Part shown: positions 51,513 to 62,792 of the stretch, piece after piece
Position numbering within the stretch: position 1 is the stretch's first letter
How the letters are laid out: every line of letters starts with the position of its first letter
NCBI RefSeq assembly: GCF_000524195.1
Contig: NW_020170476.1
Span: 225,679-289,678, forward strand
DNA from: Echinococcus granulosus
Lineage: Eukaryota; Platyhelminthes; Cestoda; Cyclophyllidea; Taeniidae
DNA length: 64,000 nucleotides
Direction: 5' to 3'
Made by a program: the position numbers and the translations under genes
Notes under the pieces: model-generated
Databases searched by the model: none
Told to the model about the DNA's origin: nothing
The model's input: the letters and a program-made list of their open reading frames with translations, nothing else

Positions 51513-51675
51513 ACCGCGTCAGTCATCAAATCTGAGTGCAAATGAGACGATATATGACCGTCACGTCACTGATCCCTCTTGGCACTTCGCCTGCATTTAG
51601 AGTTACTTCCTGTTTAGGAACTTCATTGAGGGAAGGGGAAATGTGGTATGTCCATAGCTATTCGTAAGGATACTG
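51513..51675 (-). mobile_element. TRIM relic, internal region only
   Basis: GCGTCAGTCATCAAATCTGA and the following ~150 bp align by eye with 44328-44500, the internal region of the copy at 43966: ..CCCTCTTGGCA.., GATTCAGGACGGGGAAT-like and TCCATAGCTATTCGTAAGGA parts in the same order. No LTR was seen beside it, so it is a fragment. Confidence 0.5.
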
Positions 51676-53194
51676 GCTACAGGACCATATAAAGAGAGAT
51701 TGAGTATACAATGGTTTGTTGGGGAAAGTGTTTGGCGTCTATTCCTCCTTGCCAGTTTGTTCTCACTACAATGATGCTCAGTTACGCCTGTCTGCGTTCT
51801 ATCCAGCTAGCAGAAGCGTGGAGGAGGTATCGCTTGTTAACTTAATTGACATCTTTATATCAGCACCGTAGACAGCGTCGCAACAAACTTCCCCAGAAAG
51901 TTCAAGGGTGGCGTAGCTTCAGTTGGTAACAGCTTTCTTTTAGGACGCGGGATTGGGGTAGTTGCTGAACGAAAGTATTCAATGTCCCTTTGAATGGCAG
52001 TCAAATGATTCACTTATTTCCAAAGTATGATTTAAGGTTTAGTGAATTCTCATGAAAATGACGAGACCTCGTACCAATTTTAATTGAGGATTCAACAGAT
52101 TTTTTTAAGTTTAGTGGCAGAACTTCATCTCAATTTGCCCAAACACAACGGTTGGAATCAGTTAATTAAAACAAATTGGTTGTGGAGATCGCGCACAACC
52201 ATTTCGGGCACTAATCACGCTACCCACATGACAAAAGCAAGTAAGAGCAGATTCTGTTCTTGGCCAAATTCATCCCACCAAGAGCAAAACTCATAAGTTT
52301 GCACTAATGTGGCTGTAAACAAAGCAAACCAATGCGTTATGGACGCAATTTAATGTGAGAATGACTTTTCACTAGATCATACAGCCTAGAAAGCATAAAG
52401 GACTGCACATTGGATTTGAAGAGGTTTGTCTGTTTTGAGAGCAGATGGCTACCATGGGAGAAGTATAAGAATAGGCTACCATCATCCATATGGATGCTTG
52501 TCTGAGAACAAGCAAAAGAGCGCATGCGCGCTTACTGACATGGGCGATGCAACCACCAACCAACCTGATGTTTAGCTGAACTTGAGGGAAACTACACGCG
52601 CTACTGACTTCGCCTAGCTACGATCTGAAATGGATGCACGTTAAAACCCACTGAGAGCATTCCATTGGTAGGTGTAAGGACCCACATTTAAAAAGGCAGT
52701 CAAAATGTGATCAATACAGTCTTTGCTGAAATTGTTCGTCGCCATACTAACAACTAACTCGTAAGGTAAAGCTATCACTCCATAAAAGGTCACAAAATAT
52801 TGCAGTAATTATGCCATAAATAAGCATTTCATGGTTGTGGGTTTCTAATCCAAGGGCTCTAGATTAGCTCTTAACAACAAAGTGGTTCTAAGTAAAGAGT
52901 CCAGCTACTGAAGCTCAGATCATAAAATGCCACTACGACCGAAGACAGCTAAATTAAAGGATAAATTATCTTCTACTTAACCTAAACGCCTCGACCATCA
53001 CAAGAAATACAGCGTATTTTATGTGAAATCCACAGTCTACCCACAGCGAATACGCACTAAAACACTTGAAATTGCCTTTCTATTTCGTGGAATCATAGCA
53101 CCTGCGAGCAAAGACTACCGTTCATGTTGTGCTGTGAATACAGGAATGGATGAAGATGTCTGTAATGCTACTGAAGTAAACTGTACACAGAAAG
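51676..53194. other. intergenic, no gene supported
   Basis: Short frames only. No conserved exon, RNA gene or repeat was recognised between the TRIM fragment and the INO80B stop codon. Confidence 0.35.
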
Positions 53195-54222
53195 TTAACA
53201 AGCCTTGAAGCACTCTAGACTGCACAAAGAGCGCCCAGTTCGAGCACATGCGTATCGACGCGGCGCCGCATGGCACTGCTCGCAAAGCCGAAGTTTTGGA
53301 GGAGGTGGAGCAAGTTGAGAACGAAGCAACAGGTGGTTCTCTCCTACCTCTCCTTGTCCTGCGGGCAAAGCGATGAGACAATGGGGCTGAAGGCGCAGAG
53401 AAGAGATGAAACGCACGCTGCCAAGTGGAGGATCCAGCGGTAGGGATGGGTGTAGTGCATTCCTTTTCTTCTTCTTCTTCTCGCCCTCTGAGTCCTCCGA
53501 ATCGGCTGCCGCTTCAGCGGTAAGAGCCACGCGGCGCGATCGACCACGACTTCCGCCGCCGTTGCCCGAACCGCCGGCGTATTCTGTGTTAACACGCAGG
53601 AGGCGCTCCACAGTGTCCTGCATCTCCTTCTCCGCCTTATTTTTCGCCGACTCTCGTCGACGCTCAATCCGACGTTGACGAATTTCCAACTGCTCGGGAG
53701 TGAGAGCAGTGGTGGTGGTGATAGCGTTTTGATCCGTGGCCTTCTCGGAGGATACCATTATATCCTCAAGGGTCCAGAGGGAACTCTGAGAGCTCTGATA
53801 GCCCAGGCGCGTTCTGCTACGAGAGGCGGGGACTAGAGTGGGCACAACGATTGATTCGCTGTCACTATCACTACTGTTAGTGTAGGCATCCGTGACGCGG
53901 GCTGGTGGTCGTCGACTCTGACGAACTGGACGACTTTTCCTCGTAGTGATAACCTGCCGCTTCAGGGAAACCTTCTTTAGGGGAGCTGGTCGCTTTTTTC
54001 TTCTTTTTACCAATATAGAACGAGTTGTACTTTCAGGTGAGTCATCCGAGAGTACCTCCTGAGAAAACATTGGGTATTGAGGGCAATCATGCTATGGTGG
54101 ACCCAAACTAAAGTAATAGTGAAAGAAGGTCAACTCACATAATTGTCGTCGTCATATTCATCCATCTCCAGGAATCTAGAACCAAAGTCATCTGTCGCAG
54201 GAAGGGTGGTGTCGCTGTCCAT
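53195..54222 (-). CDS. INO80B: INO80B (Ies2/PAPA-1), INO80 remodeller subunit
   Basis: INO80B activates the INO80 chromatin-remodelling ATPase. There are two exons, 54139-54222 and 53195-54058, with an 80-nt intron and phase 0, giving 315 residues. The acidic N-terminus reads MDSDTTLPATDDFGSRF...MDEYDDDNY. It is followed by basic tracts (RRKKRPAPLKK), then the PAPA-1-type helix at about residues 143-185 (LTPEQLEIRQRRIERRRESA...VERLLRV). The C-terminal 30 residues are a HIT-type zinc finger (LCEQCHAAPRRYACARTGRS then LCSLECFKAC), matching human CxxC...RRYACSRTGQALCSLQCY. The protein ends directly at the finger. The linker carries poly-Lys and Pro-rich patches. The start ATG gives the expected acidic N-terminus. 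Confidence 0.88.
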
Positions 54223-55159
54223 TTTCAAGACCGACAAAGACTAGGAAACCTAAATTTCAGAGCAATAACCACGATGATGAACACTAAAAGCAAGCGACAG
54301 CATTGAAAAAAAACAGGCGCATTAGCAAATATGAGATGCAGGTAAAAGTTATGAAAAAGCTTAAAATAAGAAAATGCAAAACCAGTAGATTAAAGTGCCG
54401 ACCTAACGGTAATGCAATGCCTTTTCCAACTTTAATTTGGTGTATAAAAGGCCATATACCCCAAATACGCTGACAGCTAAGGCTGGTTTAAATACTAATT
54501 TGGTAAGGCGCATATTCACAGACCACACGCACGTAAGTTGCTCACCTCAATTGCGACTAGTCCAATGATGGAAAAGCGCAAAAACCCCCGCACCGCACAC
54601 ACCGTTTTAGACTGCGCGGCTCTGATGACCGCAACTTACCTCCTCTTATCTCGTTTGTTTTCAATGCTAGAAAATAAAATCCTATTAATGCACGCTTGTT
54701 ACCTTAGAAGACCTAAAATTGCCATGCATTCCTTTGGTGTAAACTTGCCTGCTCCTGCTAGATAAATGCTCCTCGATGATGCGGACTGGTGGAGGGTCAC
54801 ATTATTAGCATAATTACATACCTTGTTTAAAAAACCCCTCTTTACCGCATTCTTGCCTCTGCTAGTTCCCAGACGCATCTGCTAAATTCCGAAGAGGAAA
54901 TGATGGCGCCTTTGCCCCCGATCTACACCCCCTGCTAACTGCCCACCGACTTTTCCTCGACAGGGACATCTGATCACCCCAGCATATCCCAGTCCAGCTT
55001 CCCAAAAAGTCCACACTAGGCACTTTCACAAAAGAGGACGCGGCAGCTCCCATACGAACGCCGGGAACACACCAAGCCTACTCGCCAATTCGAAACTACG
55101 GATGAAAATGTAAAAATCTCTACAAAATGCTGAGAGGATACAGAAGGGAAGAGTAACCC
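54223..55159. other. intergenic, INO80B promoter side
   Basis: Lies between the INO80B start and the TRNAU1AP stop, both minus, so it holds the TRNAU1AP 3' UTR and the INO80B promoter. A 75-codon plus-strand frame at 54538 has no support. Nothing else seen. Confidence 0.35.
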
Positions 55160-57770
55160 TCAGTAAGGGACAGAGCTGATGAGGAGCGGTAGATCGGGAT
55201 TCGTGAAGTCCCATCGCGACGCCTCCAGGAAGCTGAAGCACTCATCAATGTCCTGCACGTGTCGAGGCCGATCATATGCCGCCGACAGCGAAGACGGTTC
55301 TGAGGAAGAGAAAAAAAAGAATGTGAAATTAGTAACTTTTACAACTTTCCATGGGGGGAACCCCACAAAATCTGCCGAGCAAAGCGAACAGGCTTATCCA
55401 AATGTGCATGTTTGCCTACTTAATGTGAGCACCCAAAAAATTAATAAGCAGGCCAAACTGACGCAACGTTTTATCATAAGTTGCTGATAGATGAAACGCA
55501 CAATCGGTGGAAGGGTGCAAGGGAAAACACGTTCGCTACCAAATCCTCAAAAAAAAATACCGCGACGTGGATTTTCTACCATCCTCATTCCTTTGTCTTA
55601 CGCCCAACCAATTCTTCCGAACACGATTTAGTTCAACCACAATTGTTATGAGCGAAAAAAACCATCAAATAATTGTAACGGATGCAGGCTCGGAAAAGGG
55701 AACTGGAACTCCGCATGTGTAATGGTGGTAACGAAAGTCAGAATAAACTACGAGAGTTTAATATATAAGTGGCAAAGAGTGACCGGATACAAAAACGTAT
55801 GAGTGTGGCTTACCGGGTGTGTGTTCGTAGAGCGGGTCCTCAGCCCCGTTGGCAGCAGCGGCAGCAGCAGCGAAGACACCGTCATAGGAAGAGGCGAGAG
55901 TAGCAGCTGCCGCGGCAATCGACTGCTCCCCTGCACCTTCGCCCCCGACACCGCCTCCTGCTCCACCACCTGCGTAGCTGTAGTGTGCAAAGTGCGCCGC
56001 GTAGTACTGTTGGTAGTATTGCTGGTAAGCTTGATAGTACTCCGCCTGAGCCTGTGAACTGCCACTCACCGCAGCGGCCACTGCTGCTGTGAAGGGGTCC
56101 GGCATGCCTCAAAGTAAATGGGATAAAGATATCTCTAGACATTCCGCTTTGCCTCGTGTTACAGCTTCTTTCAGCATTTCGTACAATGGCATCACTCCTG
56201 CAGAAGACTATAGCATGTCTCCAGGCTTGAGCAAGCAGACGAAAGGTATTTAAGGTCTCTCTGCCTTATATTCTAAGCAAACTCATAGATCTATTGCTGG
56301 TAGCTCCCACCCGCAATTTGCACGCTTTTATCCGGCGTGAAACAATGATGTCTAGAGGCATTCTACCTTCCCCTATATTTGGTTTTACTGAGATGGAAAC
56401 CTGAAAGAAAGCTCGAATCAAAAGTGTACAAGGTTTAAACTGGCAGCCATTATCTTCAAGTGGATCTAAATAAAGTTATGACTCATAACACAGACAAAGG
56501 TTAAGTTAAAGTAGACATCACGAAGACAATGTCGTCTAACTTAAAAACCGAAGTAAATAATCAAATCATCAAGAAAACAAACTCTTTTTCATTTACCTCT
56601 ACGCATACCATTGATCTTTCAACTCGATCGAAGCCTTAACGCGATTAGTAATACCTTTTTTATTCATGAAATACAGAAATAAATGATACGCAAATTACCA
56701 CTTGGCAGGAGAGAGGACGAGGAAGCCGCAGCGGCCTGTTCATCTTTGGCCGCTTGGATGAGTTGCCCATCAGCCGTGTAGCGCTTGGGAATGGCCAAAC
56801 TCACACGAATAGGCTTGTAGCCCAGGCCCGAATAGTTCTGCATTTCTATCAATGCCCTGTCCTGATCTGCCTCCGAGGCGAATCGAACGAAACCGTAGCC
56901 CCTACTCTTTCCGTTGTTCATCACAACTACGAAAAGTGGAAGTACAGGAAGTTTTCTACGCAATTAAATTATATTCATGTACAACTCTGAATATATACCC
57001 CTGTTCAGTCACCCAGAGTTTAAACACCATGCCAATGGCATAAAACCGCCTTACTACTTTCCCGATCTAATTGTCCGCCGATAGAAAGGCTGCCTAATAG
57101 CGTTTTCAGTTGTTACATTTAGCATTAACGGTCAACAAAATTGACCTTATAAGGAAAAGTTGCAAACAGATGAATGCATAGAGCGGTAGAACGGGAATAT
57201 CAAATCCTAATAAAGATATTAGTACTATGAAATGAAACCGCACAACACACTTACCCTTGGCAGAACGACAGGAGGGATATTTTTTGAAAGCGTTAAATAG
57301 GATAAGATCATCCACATCTTCTGTCAGCTCGCCGACAAAAAGGGAAAACTCTCTAAAAAATGAGTAGTCATTAGACCATCCTACCCGGCAGAACTGTCCT
57401 TGCCATAACTTGCATGATTTAATTTGAAACGACGAGTCTGAAAAATTCCCAATCAGGAAACAAAGCGAACAAGTTTTTTTCTGATAAGTTAAAGAAATCA
57501 TTACAGGAATTCCTGGAATCGGTTTCCCATTTAACTTCAACATTGCATCACGAGCGGCAATACCATCCAAGAACTCCACAAAACCATAACCAAGTGTTTG
57601 ACCTGTCGCTTTATTGCGTATAATCTTGACGCTTACGACCTTTTCATCGTGAAATTCAAAGGCTTGACGAATGAAAGTTTCATCCATAAAGGGTTCCAAC
57701 TAGATAAATGCTTAATTAAGGACTGCATACTTACATCGCCCATCCATATCGTATGAGAAAAGTTCTGCAT
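55160..57770 (-). CDS. TRNAU1AP: TRNAU1AP/SECp43, tRNA-Sec-associated RRM protein
   Basis: SECp43 binds selenocysteine tRNA and assists selenoprotein synthesis. Exons, high to low: 57735-57770, 57505-57699, 57385-57437, 57255-57352, 56699-56926, 55814-56107, 55160-55299; phases agree, giving 347 residues (human 287). RRM1 begins IWMGDLEPFMDETFIRQAF (human LWMGDLEPYMDENFISRAF). The link RRFKLNHASYGK matches RFKLNYATYGK. RRM2 starts FSLFVGELTEDVDDLILF and continues after exon 5 with GKSRGYGFVRF and LGYKPIRVSLAIPK. A Tyr/Gln region (YYQAYQQYYQQYYAAHF) matches human NQYYQQYQNYYAQWGY. The excess length is Ala- and Gly-rich insertion in exons 5-6. The C-terminus ends FSFLEASRWDFTNPDLPLL. The intron 57353-57384 is only 32 nt. 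Confidence 0.92.
57353..57384 (-). other. 32-nt mini-intron in TRNAU1AP
   Basis: GTAGGATGG...CATTTTTTAG. Splicing it out joins YGKDSSAG to EFSLFVGEL in the conserved order (human YGKQPDNSPEYSLFVGDL); without splicing the frame is lost. This is direct support that introns near 32 nt are used in this genome. Confidence 0.8.
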
Positions 57771-58659
57771 TTTCTGAGGCAAGAAAGCCTACAATAGATC
57801 AAGATGTTAAAAACCCGAAGTATGAAGCTTGAAATTAGTATTCGGAGGAAAAATTGAAAATTGATCTAGAAAGACGTGCAAAGGGACGCACCCGATTTCA
57901 GCATTGCCAATATGTCTGCAGTGTGCTGTTAATAAAATACTGTTGCGACGAAAGTTACGGGAAAAAAAGAGCAGGACATGTAGTATATTGGGGCTTATAT
58001 TCGTGAAAACGTAAAAACATCTACCGATTAAGGAAGACCGTCAAATAAAAGGAGGGAGTAGATTCGCATACATTAATGTGTACTTTTAAATACAGCTTCT
58101 ACACGCACTGACATTGCTGCGGATAACTACTTAGGGAACTCACAGAAAAAGCGGCGAACAAAAACCGTGAAGCCTGCAACCTACCACACCCGCTTCTGAA
58201 AACCCGCATTAGAACAACACAGCAGCACAAATTGACAACAAAAACCCTGAGTAACCATAGTAAAATTCGCAAAAAATACTCTTCAAAAAAATATCCAAAA
58301 TTTGTTTGCGCAGGTAAATGGCAGTTTTGCATATGTAAGGATATGGTTCCGCTACTGTTTCTCCTTGCCACATATTTCGCACTTCAGAGCTAAACAGTTA
58401 TAATTGGCTTGATTGCATTCAGCTATAGAAGAGATGGAATTGGCAACCCGAATTCACACTATCGATACCTGTATATGGGTTCAGGAGGCTTTTGGTTCGG
58501 CTTCTTCTTCCTTCTGAGGTATTTACGGAAATCGGATGGCATTTCTAGCCTATCTCCACAGGTTTGTTTTTGGTTCTCCTATCCAAAGCGTGCGCGCTAC
58601 TTATTATGCAAAGACTCATCATTCGGTAGTGGAAGATTGAGGGATAGTAGCTTAAGATA
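57771..58659. other. TRNAU1AP upstream region
   Basis: No gene recognised. It should hold the TRNAU1AP promoter. A plus-strand frame at 58409 has no family match or splice support. Confidence 0.35.
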
Positions 58660-58860
58660 GGGTCTGCGTTCCGCTACCGTCAACACTGCGACCCATGACC
58701 TATTTAAAGACGAACAAATCCCTTATACTTAGTTATAATATATGTTTTAGTACACAGAATTGGTTGGGGCTACTGGCATGGCCCAAAAACCAGCTCACCT
58801 GGCAAAGCTCTGGTAGCCAAGACATAAAGTGGCCTTTTTCTTAAACCGGGGTGTAAATAG
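58660..58860 (-). mobile_element. degenerate TRIM LTR with primer site
   Basis: Plus-strand GGGGCTACTGGCATGGCCCA at about 58766 is the reversed LTR centre. At the left end GTTCCGCTACCGTCAACACT matches in reverse the LTR-end/primer-site junction (TTGACGGTAGCGGAAC against TTGGTGGCAGCGGAAA). Heavily diverged. Confidence 0.55.
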
Positions 58861-58872
58861 GCAAAGCATTAC

Positions 58873-59068
58873 TGTAATACAATAGCGGTTTATCCCTCGG
58901 CATTGGTGAGGCGCCACTTTTGTACTTTGAACTAGCCCCCTTGTACCCCGCTGGGTGGGCTGGCCTTTTGGGTCGTGCCAATAGCCCAGTCACCTTCTCT
59001 GCGCTGAATGTATATTCTGCCCGCGTATTTTGTCTTCTTTCGTCTTCAGGGAGTCCCGGGATGCTACA
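58873..59068 (+). mobile_element. solo LTR of the TRIM family
   Basis: A 196-bp LTR (TGTAATACAATAGCGG...GGATGCTACA) with an exact 4-bp duplication TTAC at 58869-58872 and 59069-59072. It has no primer site or internal region, so it is the product of LTR-LTR recombination. It contains the family's TATA-like centre (GAATGTATATTC). It points toward METAP1D, 336 bp upstream of its start. Confidence 0.85.
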
Positions 59069-59389
59069 TTACTTTGTGCTTAAAAACTATACAAAAGGAC
59101 ATGGTTGAAGTATTTTTGGCAATTGCTGCCTTCTAGTGCATCCTGTTTGCAAAAACTAGCGTAAAATACTTTTACAGAATCAGCTGTACTATTTGTAAGG
59201 AATAAACGACTGGTAAGCATCAAACCGCCCAGTGAATTAGTAGGGGAAAAATTAAATGAAACTTAGTAGGTTTTGAAATTAAAATCGAAAATACTCCATG
59301 ATTTGCGTTTCACCCTACAAGAGCTCCCTAAAAGTAAAGTGAATACTTCATCCTGCAAACTCTAGTGATTTAATATTTTTGCTTTACAG

Positions 59390-60547
59390 AATCCGACCTT
59401 GACAATGTTTAGGCTATGCCCCTTTTCTATCCCGCTATGGTTAATTATTCGCCGCAAATTCTATTACTCGGCTAACCCAAAATGTAAAATATTCGCAGAT
59501 AAAGGAATTCGACTCCCAAATTATGCGACCGGGAAAAAGGAGTCCATTCCAGAGCGTCCAATCATACACAGTAGCGAGTCTATTAAAGATTTACAGGTGG
59601 CCGGGTTAATCGCTCGCAAGATCCTTGCAGAAATGGGGTCATTCATCCAACCCGGAATTTCAACCTTTGATGTGGAAACGTTTGTAGTGGAAAAGTGCCT
59701 GGAATACTCTGTGTACCCTTCGTCACTTGCATACGAAGAGTTCCCCGGGTAAATTTAACGATTTATATTGTTGACCTTGTACCCGGCACGTAGGGGATTT
59801 GTGTAGTCATGGCTCTTAGTCCATCTTGCCAAGCCGAGTAGTTTGCCTCCTTGCTTGAGAAATTATTCCTTTTTAATACTAAAGTAGACTGGCTTCCGTT
59901 CAAATACACATTTTTTTCCTAGCTGTGTGTGCACATCTCTTAACGAAGTGGCGATCCACGGAATTCCATCCCCCAATGACGTGCTACAGTCTGGAGATCT
60001 GTTATCTGTGGACGTAACTGTCTTCACAGGAACGGCGCACGGCGACGCCTGCGAGACCTTCTTGGTTGTGGATAGAGATTCCCACTCATCGGAACTATAC
60101 GCTTCCCAGGAGCATCTTCTCAGCTGCGCCAAACGTGCATGCGAGGCGGGTATAGCAGCCTGCGCTCCCGGTTCCAAGTTCTCTACCATCTCGAAGGCAA
60201 TTTCCCAAGAAGTCTTCGAGGGCAGATGTCGAGTTATCGCGGGAATTGGAGGTCACGGCATTGGAGACTTCTTCCACGGCCCACCGTACGTGCCTCACTG
60301 CGTCTTTGAGGAAGGATCTGCTGATGTCGAACTACAGATGCTTCCTGGGCACGTCTTCACTATTGAACCGGCCGTTGCTGCTGCCGCCAGTGCGCCTTAT
60401 CTTGACGCGGTGGCGCAATACGTGGCGATGCCAGTGGTATCAAAGGGGGACGGGTGGTCTGTTCGCACGTCGGATGGCGTACTCACCGCTCAATTTGAGG
60501 AAACGGTCCTCATAACAGACAATGGTGTCCGTGTTTTAACTCGATAG
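59390..60547 (+). CDS. METAP1D: METAP1D, mitochondrial methionine aminopeptidase
   Basis: This enzyme removes initiator methionine from mitochondrial proteins. The coding exons are 59405-59748 and 59923-60547, joined in phase 2 across a 174-nt intron, giving 322 residues. The N-terminus (MFRLCPFSIPLWLIIRRKFY) is basic and hydrophobic, fitting an import signal. The fold starts at IKDLQVAGLIARKILAEMG. All five metal ligands of type-1 MetAPs are seen: two Asp (SVDVTVFTGTAHGDACETF), His (GGHGIGDFFHG), Glu (HVFTIEPAV) and Glu (QFEETVLIT). CVCTSLNEVAIHGIP is the substrate-loop motif (human SVCTSVNNVLCHGIP). An acceptor (GCTTTACAG) ends at 59389, 15 nt before the ATG, so an upstream non-coding exon or a spliced leader may be joined there. 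Confidence 0.93.
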
Positions 60548-60555
60548 CGCAACCC

Positions 60556-60561
60556 AATAAA
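60556..60561 (+). terminator. METAP1D poly(A) signal
   Basis: A canonical AATAAA begins 9 nt after the TAG stop at 60545-60547. If used, the 3' UTR would be only about 25-40 nt. Confidence 0.6.
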
Positions 60562-62280
60562 GTCCCGAGATTGTATTGCAGTTCCCTGAGCGGTGACCTC
60601 CTCGAGTTTGCTCATGGATCGCCTACGGTGATTCATATCAGCTCGCTGGGAGAATACTTTTAGCACACAGGCTACAAGGCATGAACAGCATTCGAGCGAA
60701 CCCGACTTCCGAGGAGTCAGACTTTTTCCGGTGTCCATTTACAATTACGACGCGCAGCCTCCGCGCGCGGCATTCCTCAGCTTCTTACTGGTCGAAAGAA
60801 CACTATTTCCTAGTACTCGGGTGGAGAGGGGACAGTCGGAAGGTATCAACGGGCGAAGACTCACGGCTTTCCCTGGGGAGCAAGCGGGCGGCCCGCGCAG
60901 CAAAAGGTAGAGGTTCTTCAGTCGTGGGCCCGCCCCGCTAATGTGGTTGATCAGCGTCACAGCAAACGACAACACTCCACTTCGCCAGCCCCCAAGTAGC
61001 ACCCACCCGGAATTAGACGCACAACTTTAGCCTAACAGGTTCACAGATCCCGGCAACACTGGAGCCAGACTACACAGTGCCGCACACCACCCCCCGTTAG
61101 GCCCATTCAACTGCAGTGACCCCAAATACTCGTCGGTTGATCATTCCAGTGGTCGAGACGGCAGCACCACACCGATGGGCGCCTCCAGTTAGCCAATCCA
61201 CCGAAGAATTTAAGCACAACCGAAAGACAAAACCCGTCCTCCGCAAAACTGGCATCCCCCACCTACCTCACTGCGCCTAACCACCAGTTAATTAGACGAA
61301 ACATTGGTAATTTATTATCAATCAAAGCACGTAAAGAACACTGAGGGTTCCGTCAACGCACAATTCCGATAAAGCCTGATACAGAATAACCGCGTTCCAA
61401 AACGGAACTTTCTTTGCACCAAGGTCTGAAGCCATCTTTGCCATACTAGGGTATTACAAAAAAACAAGCATTATACTTAAACAGTGTCATTTCAACCACC
61501 CGGAATTGCGGAGTAGTTAAAATGTTAATTTAGGAGACGGGGTGGTCCTGAAGAGCTACTCTTCAGAATACAATAAGTCTCCTCATAAAATAAGGTAGAA
61601 CATAATCTCGTAAGATGTACAACCCGTATCTGTACAGTCCTATTCTACACCGGACTGCTCGATGAAGGTGGCGACTCAGTCTTCGGGGGCCATGTACACT
61701 GCTACACTCACATAACAGCGGTAAATGTCCCCGATGTTGGAGGGAAGAAATGACGGCAAAAGCGCAACCCAGGCACCCATGGAACACGGAGCAAGATGCT
61801 TGCAAACAACTCCGGGAAGAACACCCACGGCGGGAAAACTTCACGCCAATTCGCCCAAGCTGTGCGGGCAAGCGTGCCACTCGACACACTCAAACAAATT
61901 TCGTTTTTCTTAGCAAAAGCTGTATTTCTACGCATCGACAGCTTGTGAAAAAAAGTCTACCTAATACTATTTTGATTGGTAACCAGCTATCATAACATTG
62001 CTTGTTAGGTTTAACAATGACAAAGATGGGGAAGATAAAAATGTTATTGAATTGGAAGGAATGATGTTTTCATTTCACTGAAATATTCATTTGTGTAAAA
62101 TAAAAACACTTTTGACTGCAACATGTCAATCGTTTCTCTAAAATGTAATAATAACAAGCATTGACGATATTTTTGGAAAGTTTTCAGTAAGGGATGACTT
62201 AGGTCTCACGTACTAAACTTACGTTTGGCTATCCTCTATTTCATGAATATGTCTTGGAACATATCCCTATAACTTCTTTT
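60562..62280. other. intergenic, no gene supported
   Basis: Frames of 80-108 codons on both strands (60681-61002, 61563-61995) have no recognised domain and no splice signals that help. This part is less AT-rich than most intergenic sequence here, which explains the long spurious frames. Confidence 0.35.
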
Positions 62281-62590
62281 AAATTTAGGGAAGGCTCAGA
62301 GTGCTACATTGATGGCAGCAACTAGCGATCCCCAGCCTGAGAAAATAATGTACTGATTTCCACCGCTAAGTGCTTGGAATTAATGTAAAGACAAAAAAGT
62401 GTTCCGGATGAGCGAACATGATGACTCCTTCGATAAGGGTTGGTAATGAAATCCACCTCCAGCAACTACTTTAGCTACCTGTTCTGCGAAACTGCTAATA
62501 ATAATTGAAGTGGCACCAGCCACGGACTGGCCCAACAAGTTCGACACGACGCTGCCACTGGTACCTGTACAAAGCTGCAAACCAAGTGAT
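62281..62590 (+). mobile_element. TRIM relic (LTR end, primer site, internal region)
   Basis: GGCTCAGAGTGCTACA (62293-62308) is an LTR end, followed by TTGATGGCAGCA (primer site) and ~270 bp of internal region in the same order as the copy at 11104: TGTACTGATTTCCACC, then CGGATGAGCGAACATGATGA, ATAAGGGTTGGT, then TTCTGCGAAACTGC. The 5' part of the LTR is gone. An old copy. Confidence 0.65.
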
Positions 62591-62788
62591 TGTAGCGTCC
62601 CGAGACTCCCTGAAGACGAAAGAAGGCACAATACTCATGCAGAATATATATATTTAGCACGGAGAAGGTGTCTGGGCTATTGGCATGGCCCAAGAGGCCA
62701 GCCCACCCAGCGAGGTACAAGGGGGCGCATTCAAAGTCCACAAGTGGCGCCTCACCAGAACCGAGGGATAAACCACTATCGTATTACA
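62591..62788 (-). mobile_element. solo LTR of the TRIM family
   Basis: A 198-bp LTR in reverse (TGTAGCGTCCCGAGAC...CGTATTACA) with an exact duplication TGAT at 62587-62590 and 62789-62792. It is close to consensus, so young, and it inserted at the edge of the older relic of opposite orientation. Confidence 0.85.
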
Positions 62789-62792
62789 TGAT

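Noticed and set aside
53406..53678. Plus-strand Ser/Arg-rich frame
   Set aside because: Antisense shadow of the INO80B exon.
55803..56057. Plus-strand Val/Leu-rich frame
   Set aside because: Antisense of the Ala/Gly-rich TRNAU1AP exon 6.
60681..61002. Overlapping frames on both strands after METAP1D
   Set aside because: No start context, no domains; explained by less AT-rich composition.
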